A stretch of DNA of 64,000 nucleotides, from positions 186,001 to 250,000 of the forward strand of contig JADKBS010000010.1 in the NCBI GenBank assembly GCA_016714985.1. The letters run 5' to 3'. A program made the translations under genes and the position numbers. Shown here piece after piece: positions 53,801 through 61,900 of this stretch (position 1 is the first letter of the stretch; every line of letters begins with the position of its first letter). Below the pieces are notes generated by a model, which was not told the DNA's origin, made no database searches, and was given only the letters and a program-made list of their open reading frames with translations. The DNA comes from Saprospiraceae bacterium (GTDB lineage Bacteria; Bacteroidota; Bacteroidia; Chitinophagales; Saprospiraceae).

Positions 53801-54463
53801 GTGGAATGCGGCATACTCACCGGTACATGCAAGGGCAAGGCGATAGTTACGAAAAACGCAGTCGCCCGCCATCTTCGCTGGGTCAGCAGGTGCTGGCTTG
53901 TAGTCATGCGCTATCTCATCGAAATGACAGGCCCAGGGTTCCGTTTTTTGGGAATCTTTGCGGTAATAAACCTGGTAGTTGTCCAAATCCTCCGTAGAAT
54001 AGGGGTCAATAAAGACCGTACTATGCGCTGAGCTGCTCACCATGCCGTGGAAACCCCTCAGTGTAAAGTCCCCCCTGAAATAGGCCGTTGGGTCCTCAAT
54101 ACCAATCCCTGCATAAGACCTTATATCCGGGAATTGAGCCTGCAGGTCAGGGTGCATGACCGGGGCTTCATAAATTCGGAAGCGTTGGAAATTGCCATCC
54201 GGCATGGGCAGTTCCACGATAATGGTCACTTTTTCAGCATCTTCGGTATGCCAAAGCGGCGACTTGGCTAACATGGCCTTCATTGCTTTCACATCCAACG
54301 ATGCGGTCAAATAATTTTGAGGGGTAATCTGCCTTTTTTGGCTTTTGGTGGTAAGGCCAGCCTCGGAAATGAATTTCCAAGGATTAGTCGTTTGAGCCAA
54401 GGAAAAGGAGAAAGCGATGGCGATTAGGCAAATGGTGAATGACGCTTTCCTGAAATTTAGCAT
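50834..54463 (-). CDS. Secreted reprolysin-like metalloprotease with P-domain and dockerin-like C-terminal module
   Basis: 1209 residues with a signal peptide (to about residue 24) and a propeptide. The zinc motif is HEMGHQFAGNH at 344-354, with Ala where most relatives have Gly at position eight, and the Met-turn is SGSTIMSYAG. PKD/Ig-like and fibronectin-like domains follow, then a proprotein-convertase P-domain (LRVKDLKIHHTWIGDVKATL, NGTWTLTIQDFVGGDGG). The last 190 residues are a module with two Asp-rich loops (SGDIDSNNMNGFGDREIEF, RPDLDGDGEVNFSDFDIW), shared with the giant protein at 55949. No type A or B T9SS domain is seen. It is probably an extracellular protease; how it is exported is unclear. 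Confidence 0.88.
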   Translation of the reverse strand: MLNFRKASFTICLIAIAFSFSLAQTTNPWKFISEAGLTTKSQKRQITPQNYLTASLDVKAMKAMLAKSPLWHTEDAEKVTIIVELPMPDGNFQRFRIYEAPVMHPDLQAQFPDIRSYAGIGIEDPTAYFRGDFTLRGFHGMVSSSAHSTVFIDPYSTEDLDNYQVYYRKDSQKTEPWACHFDEIAHDYKPAPADPAKMAGDCVFRNYRLALACTGEYAAFHGGTVPLVASAMTTTMTRVNGVFEREVSVRMTIVGNNNNIIFLNAATDPYTNTDGVAMLGQNQTTCDNNAFIGSANYDIGHVFSTGGGGVAGLGVVCSNGNKARGVTGSGAPIGDAFDIDYVAHEMGHQFAGNHTFNSNASSCCGGNRNASTAYEPGSGSTIMSYAGICSPTNVQPNSDDYFHAISVQEMASFVTGSGNSCSVNSNVNSAPTASAGLDYTIPRSTPFLLTGVGTDPNPGDVLTYTWEQMDLGAASGTSPTSTQTTGPVFRSFKGTTNTSRYLPRLVDVANNVSPTWEVLPSVARTLNFRLTVRDNKVGGGGCTAEDNMVVTVNGTAGPFLVTSPNTAVSWAGGSLQTITWDVASTNTAPVNCANVDVLMSVDGGLTYPFTLLVATPNDGSQIAAIPNVATTQARIMVRANGNVFYDISNANFTVTTGASSFSVTSSPTNQTVCKPTSAVYTLTLASIGGFSGSVNLSATDLPAGAVATFSPSSVVVPGTTTLTIQTTNAATGSFNPLITGVSGALTINRNVALTVNATPGSPSLTLPVNNAPSITTSPTFTWGTAANASTYQLQVSTSSSFPSTVIDATGLTATSYAVTSPLIATTTYFWRVRGVSSCNGPWSAIFSFTTGCTQTTASTNVPIVISGSGTPTVTSTLTLAGVNGNIIGLRVKDLKIHHTWIGDVKATLKSPGNVDYVLFDRPGSPATADGCSQNHILATFDDAALLTAAQLESTCNSSTLATPPPYAINGTYQPVTALAGLNGTSPNGTWTLTIQDFVGGDGGSLQTWSLELITDCTANLGLTQTFVQGYMNGSAMRPVLQNSGVAGANGSQCDTITVALHSNISPYAEAFSKKTVLSITGTAAAAFPPSTVGKSYYLVIKGRNLLETWSATPIAFSFSPTYNFGSAGQAYGGNLGIVGGIPVIYSGDIDSNNMNGFGDREIEFQDFDVWGAENGNVGYVRPDLDGDGEVNFSDFDIWVLNNGIGSIFP

Positions 54464-54701
54464 GGTGGTAAATATTTGTTTGATTCAAAAATAATTATCA
54501 AGCCAAGGGCTAATTAAGTTAATACCTTACGCTAAGCAAGTAGCTTTTATGCTTAATTAGGCCATGACAAATTTGATACATGAATTTTTAAAGAAAGCCC
54601 CAATAACGGCTGAATCTTTCTATTTGGCGAGAATTGGGTGTTTACACCTACAAAATTAGGTTTTTCTTCTAAGCATTTTTTAATCTAAAACAAAAAAATG
54701 T

Positions 54702-54737
54702 AAAAGCCCTTGGCATTTAGCAATACCAAGGGCTTTT
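54702..54737 (-). terminator. Intrinsic terminator of the T9SS protein gene at 54756
   Basis: AAAAGCCCTTGG (54702-54713) pairs with CCAAGGGCTTTT (54726-54737); on the minus strand the stem ends in a T-tract. The rest of the 54464-54755 gap shows no gene; a TATTTTTG box on the minus strand at 54485-54492 lies just upstream of the protease start. Confidence 0.88.
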
Positions 54738-54755
54738 GAAAAGGACGCAAGTTCT

Positions 54756-55628
54756 TTACTGCTTGACGATTTGTTCCGTCAGCTGCGTTTCGCCGTTGTC
54801 CAGCTTCACAAAGTACGTCCCCGCAGCAAAGCGGGTCAGGTCAACCTGAACCTCGTTCAGGCCTTGTCCAAGCTCCATGTCGGAAACCTGCAGGAGCCGC
54901 CCGTTGACATCCGTGACCGATACCGTCAGGCTGGCGAACTGGGGCAGGTTCACTTGTAGCGTCACCTTGCCGTCGGTGGGCGTCGGGAAGACGCTCAACA
55001 CGCCAAAACGGCCCGCCGTGGTCGATTCCACTGGCGATAAACCAAAGCTGGCCGCTCCCCCCAGCACGACATTGCCGAACTGGGTGCCGGCCACGTTGAT
55101 GGTCCTTGGCGTGGGATCTCCATCTATGAAGACGCTGAGGCTGATCGAGGGGTGGGTGCCATCATGGAAAATGAGCGCAAGGTTGTCCTGCGGGAACGGA
55201 GTGGTCACCTTGCAACGGTAGAACTTGGTCGCAGCTGCGGGGATCGTCGGTGCGCTCCCCACCTCGCCGTGGGGCGTTTGGGTGCCGCGCAGGCGCACCT
55301 CGTTTTGCGGGTTCCAGCTGAGTGCGGGCAGGAAGTTCATCCCGGCGAAATGGCTGCCGACCTCCACCAGCTCGTAAACGGCGTCCGTCAGGGCATTGGG
55401 CATGCCACCGTTCGGGGCAACGTGGATGTTCGCAGCGTTCAACTGAAGCGGAGAAGTGCCCGTGTTGCGCATTGCCACGTCAAACTGTGCCTCCGTGGGG
55501 CTGACCATGACTGCGTTGGAAAACGACAGGGTGACCTGTCCCGATTGGGCACCTGCCAGTTGACAGCACACAACGGCAAGCACTGATGCCATCCAAGTTT
55601 TCAATCTCAATTGATATTGGGCTTTCAT
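54756..55628 (-). CDS. Secreted protein with T9SS type A sorting domain
   Basis: 290 residues from MKAQYQLRLKTWMASVLAVV; 28 in-frame codons upstream are not signal-like and are left out. The middle (about 30-200) is a beta-sandwich-like domain (FSNAVMVSPTEAQFDVAMRN) of a kind seen in Bacteroidota surface proteins but which I cannot name. The C-terminus is type A: LSVFPTPTDGKVTLQVNLP, VTDVNGRLLQVSDMEL, FAAGTYFVKLDNGE. Function unknown. A MITE-like element lies between this gene and the next. Confidence 0.82.
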   Translation of the reverse strand: MKAQYQLRLKTWMASVLAVVCCQLAGAQSGQVTLSFSNAVMVSPTEAQFDVAMRNTGTSPLQLNAANIHVAPNGGMPNALTDAVYELVEVGSHFAGMNFLPALSWNPQNEVRLRGTQTPHGEVGSAPTIPAAATKFYRCKVTTPFPQDNLALIFHDGTHPSISLSVFIDGDPTPRTINVAGTQFGNVVLGGAASFGLSPVESTTAGRFGVLSVFPTPTDGKVTLQVNLPQFASLTVSVTDVNGRLLQVSDMELGQGLNEVQVDLTRFAAGTYFVKLDNGETQLTEQIVKQ

Positions 55629-55802
55629 GCTTAGGTAAAGGTTAAGGCCGCTGCTTGGAGGTGGAGGGAAATCAAGAAAATCGGTCTTCCGCTTCCATCC
55701 TGCCCCGTCCACGAGGCAGCCAATTTTTGGTTCGGCTCCCGACGGGCATGCCTAGTTGGGCCTTGCCATGCCCTTACGGGTTTCACCGTTATAAGATGCG
55801 GG

Positions 55803-55931
55803 GCAACTGCTTGGGAGTGTGTGGGAGGAGAGCGGAAAATAAATTCTTTCCGCTCTCCTCCCACATTTTGGGGTGTTTTTGGGGAAAAATATTCAATTTT
55901 CCCAAAAAAACACCCCCTGCCAAGCAGTTGC
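55803..55931. mobile_element. MITE-like element with terminal inverted repeats and 8-bp target duplication
   Basis: 129 bp bounded by GCAACTGCTTGG (55803-55814) and its perfect complement (55920-55931); 14 of 15 terminal bases pair. The element is directly flanked on both sides by GATGCGGG (55795-55802 and 55932-55939), as expected for an 8-bp target-site duplication. Inside are two hairpins: a perfect 18-bp stem (55821-55838 with 55847-55864) and a near-perfect 19-bp stem (55870-55888 with 55897-55916). No coding capacity. Confidence 0.82.
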
Positions 55932-55948
55932 GATGCGGGCTTCAACCA

Positions 55949-58900
55949 CTAAGGGACAATTGCGGTAATCCCGTTGTTGATGCCCCAGATATCAAAGTCG
56001 AGGAACTCGACCTCGCCATCACCGTTCAGGTCGCCACGGAGATAGCCGGTATTGCCGTTTTCCGCAACCCAGACGTCGAAGTCCTGGAATTCGATTTCCC
56101 CGTCGCCAAAACCGTTGGCGTTCACGTCGTCAATGTCGCCCGAGTACAAGGCCCAAACGCCCCCACCCATGCTAACCATGTTGCTCCCATAGGCTTGGTC
56201 GATAGCGGTGCTGAAGTCGTAGCTCGTGGTGGCGGTCGAAAAGGACGTTGGCACGTCACCACCTGCACCGCTCCAAGTTTGCACGGCACTGCGGTGGCGC
56301 AGGGCGATGAAGTAGCTGCTCCCTATCTTATCAGATGGGAATTTACAGGCCAAGGTGCCGTCCGTGCCGAGCACCCCTTTGAAGCTGGCGGCCACCCCAT
56401 GAGGAAATGCGCTGTTCCGCAACTGGACGGTGATGGTGTCGCACTGGAGGGCAGTAGCGCCCGCCACGCCGCTGTTCAGCAGCACCGAGTTCATGTTGCC
56501 GCCCCCCAAATAGTAGCCCTCGATGAAGGCCGTCAGGTTCAGCGTGATCGGGCTGAACTCGTCCGCTCCCAGGTCGGGGGCAGTGCCCGAGCGGACCTCG
56601 TTGTCTATGTCCGTGGTGACGCCGCCTATCGGGGTGCCAAGGTCGAACAGCGTGGGGTTGCTGCCATCGGGCAGGTGCAGGTCGGTGGCCGAGGTGAACA
56701 CGGGTGCGATGGAGACGGAGTTGGCGTCCCCGCCCGAACCGCCCGGCTGTGCGGCCTGCCAACCGGCAAGCGTGAGGTTGTTGCCTGCCCCTGAGCCCAA
56801 CCACTGGGCAAGGTTGCCCGGAACACTGTTGTGCAGGTCGTTGTAGTTGGAGGCCGTTGCCGCCCATCCCGTGGCTGCGGCGTTGGTGTTGGCGATGGCC
56901 ACGTGGAAGCCCGTACCGCCCGTCCTGGTGTTGCTGAAGATATTGTTCCTGATGTCCACCGTAGCGGTCCCGCTCCTGTTAAAGGCATAGCTGTTGTTGC
57001 TGCCGGCGGTAGCCGTGCCCGTTATGGCCACCGTATTGAAATAGTAGTTGCTGGTGCCGGTGCTCAGATCTTGGATACCTGTCACACTGGTTTCATTGGA
57101 CACGCCCGCTCCCAGGGCAACCATGTTGTTGCGGTACTGGGTGGTGCCACCTATGGCCCTGATGCCGTTGATGGCAGCGGTGGCACTGGTGGTGGCAGAG
57201 GTAAGCCCGTAAACCACGTTCCGCTCCACCACGTTCGCAGTTGAGCCGGTAACTTGGATGCCCGTCACAACCGTGGCCGCCGTGGCATTGGTATTGGTCA
57301 GTGAGTGGATGGTGTTCTGCGAAATGGTATGGCTAGGCGTTGTGGTGGTTGTGAGGATGCCTATCACCGAAGCGGTCGTTGATGTTCCGGTGCCAATATT
57401 GTTGGTCAGGTTCCGGATGGTGTTCGAGGTGAACACAGCGGCCGCATTGGGCGAGTTCATCCCGATGATTTGGGAAGAAATGCCTGTTGCATTGAGCTGG
57501 ATGGAATTCGCCACGGTGCCCCCGATGTTGTTGGAGCTGAGCGTTGATGAAACCGTGGTGAGCAAATTGGTCCTCATCCCATAGAGGATGAAAGTACCAG
57601 AAGCCCCGGCATTCGTCACCGATATCCCGCCAACATTGTTGCCCGTTCCGGCCCAGGCATCGGACCCGCCATTGTAGATGCCCATAACGTCAGTGGCAGT
57701 GGTGGTATTCGTCGAAAACGTCAAGGACCCTGTGGCGGATTGACTGCCGATGGTGTTGTTGTTGGTGACAACAAGCCCGCTTGCTATCAAAATCCCCGTC
57801 ATTGGGCTGCTCGTGGTCGTACCGCTAGAAGTAACACCGGTCAGGCTTACCGAGGCCACCGTGTTGTTGTTGATGTTCGACACAGTCGCTCCAGTGAGTC
57901 CGTTAAAGTAGATGCCCTGGAACTTCCCGGTTGACCCCGTTAGGGTATAGGTGCCGGTCTGGGCATTCGAGGCATAGCCGATGGTATTGCCAGTGACGGT
58001 ACAGCCTTGGACGCCATGTGTAGCAGAACTGCTGTTCAGGTCAATGGCCCTGTGCGTGGCACCAGTGGTCCAGGTTCGTGTGCCCGTCTGGTAGAACCGG
58101 TTGTTGGTGATGGTCCATGTGTTGCAACCACCGTTAATTGCCACACCAGAACTAGTGACCGCTGCCCCAAAATAATCGTAGATATTGTTGTTGTTGATGA
58201 CGATGCCGCTGTTGCCGATGGCGGTGGTGGATTGGGAACCATTGCCCAATATGGCCTTGGTGGGCAGGTTGCTGCCGTTGGGGCCTATGTTGTTGTTGGA
58301 AATGGTATTGTTGTCGTTGCCATTTGCCGTCACTGCATCCGTGCTGAAAAATATGGTAGCGCCGTTGGTGGCAACGGACATCGTTGCCGAACCCAATACG
58401 GAGCAATTGGTGACCGTGTTGTTGGCGGCACCGCCAATGAAACGGATGGTGCTGACCGTGGATGTGCTAGAAGTAGAAGTATTGGTGATGGTAAGCGAGC
58501 TTCCACCTGTGTTCAATCCGTCAAAGGTCACGTAATCGGCTCCGCTGAGGTCAATCAATGGGCCAGCATCATTAAGGCCCGATACAGTCGAGGCTATACC
58601 AGTCGCTGGCCTGATGGTCAGCGTGTTCGTTGCGCTCGCATCAATATTGGCATTGATGATGATGGGGAAGGTCTCGCTTCCTGAATAAGTGGCATCCGTC
58701 AATTGGAAAACGACCGGGCCAGTCAAACAGGCGTTGTTGTATGCCGTTACAGCAGCTGTAAGCGTTGCGTAGGCACCGCCACCGCCCACGTTATAGGTAC
58801 CACCCAATGGCGTTAAAATAGTGTAACTGCTCGGGCTGGCAGGTGGCGTGGAAGCCGCTGGGGGGTTGATACTGAAACCCGATGCCCCTGCGGAAGGGAA

Positions 58901-61900
58901 TGCGCCCACATTGGGCGTGCCTGCATTGTCCTGTGCCACCACATAGTATTGGACAATATCTGCTGCCACGACGCCGCTCCCATACGTGAAGTCATAATTG
59001 CTCCCACCCGCATGCACGCCCGTGGCTGCGTTCCAGGCACCTGCATTGATTCTCCAATACAACACTGGCAACCCGATGCCAGCTGTTGGAACGCCACTTG
59101 CATCGGTAATGGAAGCCGTTAGGGTTCTTGCCGAAGTAGCACAGGTATTGTTAAGAGCGGTATAAACAATGGTTGGGCCTGAAAAATCACCTGCGTTTTC
59201 ATAGGCACCTATTGTTGGCGTAGAACCACTCCTTGTTATACCAAGAAAATCGGTGGTAACGCTAACAGGGGTACCCGCTCCTATCAAAGATGAACCTGAC
59301 AGTGGCGCCAAATTGGATGGGGAATTTAAACTTGGATTCGAATTTTGTGAACTGGTTTCTCCAGTGGCAGCCTGCCAACCAATTAAATCCGAAGTAGCAT
59401 AGTTTACAGCATTAAATCTACCAAGATGACCAGTTGCAGCCCCTGATACACTCACATACAAAGAGTTATTGCTCAACGTTGAACCTGAATAACTCGTTCT
59501 TGTAGTATAATGTGCATACAAAGGTGCTGCTGCTGTACTTGAGCCTTCCATCAAGAAAACATTGTTTCTTACTTCTATGGCATCTGCGTTGGTGGATGTC
59601 AGACCATTGCCATTTGCAAAACAAGATGAGCCTCCTGTTCCTGTACTTCCCGACAGCGCGTTCGACAGGTACACAGAGTTGTAAAAATACTTGTCACCAT
59701 ATCCCCCGCCGTTGCTGATACCAGAAGTATTCCAGGATGTACTGGTTGCGGAAGATGTCAACCCATAGATAAGATTATTGGAAACCAGCAGGTTGCTTGG
59801 GTTTCCGACGACATCATACGTAGTCGAAGATGTATGTATCCCCACGAGTTTGCCTGTGCTGGTGCCTATGTAGGAGAGGTTGAAGATGCTATTCTTCGAT
59901 AGGGTGGTATTTTGGTTATCCAAAATGATGATACCACCAGAATTAGAAGTCGTGATTCCTGAAGCATTCTGAATGGTATTCCCTTCAACCAAAGCGGAAG
60001 ATTGGAACTGCACCGTAATACCGGTAATGCCAAAAGCAATGGTGCCAGTGCCTATGTTGTTGTTTGTTATTTGCAAGCCTGTACCTAGTGTGGTGGCATT
60101 TACCCCCCTTGAAAATATGCCATATTGTACAGAAGCGACCTGGTTGTTTTGGTAAACATTACTTGAGTTGGCAACTAAAGCACTGGATGATGTTGAGATG
60201 GAAGCGGTTCCACCTTCAAATATGCCCATTTGTGTTGTATTGGGGGCGTTTCCGGTGAGGATGCAATTCTTAATTGTGTTGTTTGTGGCACCATTGGAAG
60301 CAGAAGCACTAGCAATCCAAATGACCCCATTACCTGATGTTCCGGTATTGGTGTTTTCCAGGGTCAAGCTTCTATCCGTACCACCACTGTTGCTGCCGTC
60401 AATCGTCACCCGGTCGGCACCGTTCAACTTTATCAAGGCACCACTTCCAACTGAGCCGCTGACAGTGGCAGTTGTATTCGGCTTGATGAGCAAGGTGAAA
60501 TTGGAGCCGCCACATTCGCCCCATTGGTTGATGACCACGGCCCCAGGCTCAGACAAGTTGCTTAGGATATTCAAGGTAACGTTGCCGCTCAAACCCTTGG
60601 TGTTGATGTCGGCAGCAGCTGCGGTAAGGGTAGCATAGGTACCGCCTGAACCTACTGTATAGGTGCCAGCCAATGGCCCTGCCACAATCGTCCTGGAACC
60701 ACTGGGGGCCTGTACAGTTGGCGTTTGGGCACTCCCTACGGTAATGGAATTGCATTCTGCGTCAATGACATTGCTCACGGTAGCCACACATGACACATCA
60801 TAGGTCAGCCAGAAGTAATTGGTCACGCTGATTCCACCTGTCAGTATTTGTGAGCCAGTTATGTTGAACGAACCCGAAGGAGCAGCTACCGTACTGCCAA
60901 CTTGAGTGGTGGTAGCAAAGGTGCTACTTGTGCCCGTGTACCATAGCTTGGCGTTGGCAATATCTGCTGTGTTGGTCGTTCCATTGGTATTGAGCGTGAA
61001 GCTGGTCGCTGAAAGTGGGCTGGCACTTCCATTTACTACGACCTGTATGCCAATCACCTCTTGGTTTACTGAAAACGTGTTCACAGTGCTGGTATTGGTT
61101 TGCGTGGTGGTGCTGGAAACGTAGGTCATAGGAGTTGCAGGCACCCCGTCAAATTCGTCAGCTCCTAAGTCTGGAGCAGTAGCGCCACCATTTACCGAAC
61201 CGGCAGGGCCTGGACGGGTTTGCCCATCTATGTCCGTGCTTATGCCAGCTATGGTGGTGCCTTTGGACTCCAATAGCGTAGGGGTTAGGCCCATGTTCAG
61301 GTGCAAATCAGTTGCAGATACAAATACGGGCAACTCTGTAATCGAATTGGCATCTTGCGTTACAGCCGACTGCCAAGCGGCAAGGGTAGCATGGAAGGTG
61401 CCACTTGAGCCACCTACACAGCCTGTCCTAGACTGAGTGTTGCTGCCCAAGATGTGCAGGTCGTTGTAGTTGGAACTGCCAGTACCCCAGGAAAAAGATG
61501 CCGGTATGTTGATGCATGCGTGGGGCAAAGCAGGCGCACTGCTGGACGTCAGGTCCATATATACAATATTGTTCGCAAGCTGTGGGTTGGTCACGGATGT
61601 TGAACTGATGGACAATCCATAACTGCTGACGGTTGGCGTAGAGGCACCCGCATCGGGGTCGGTGTCACCAGTGAGGTAAATGGTGTTGAAAACCACCACG
61701 TCGGTATTCCCATTGGCTATCCCGATTCCTATTACTTGGTCGGAACCAGTTCCATTTGACTTGATATTGTACAAAAAATTATTGGCCACCACATTATTCG
61801 TAGGGTTGGTACCGTCCACGCCAGCTAATGATATCCCCACACCCGAGAAGGTTCTTTCGTCAACCACGTCATGGATTTTGTTGCGGGCAATGGTGGCATT

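Noticed and set aside
55655..56794. 379-codon plus-strand frame opposite the giant protein end
   Set aside because: It crosses the MITE-like element and runs antisense to the conserved C-terminal module; no family features.
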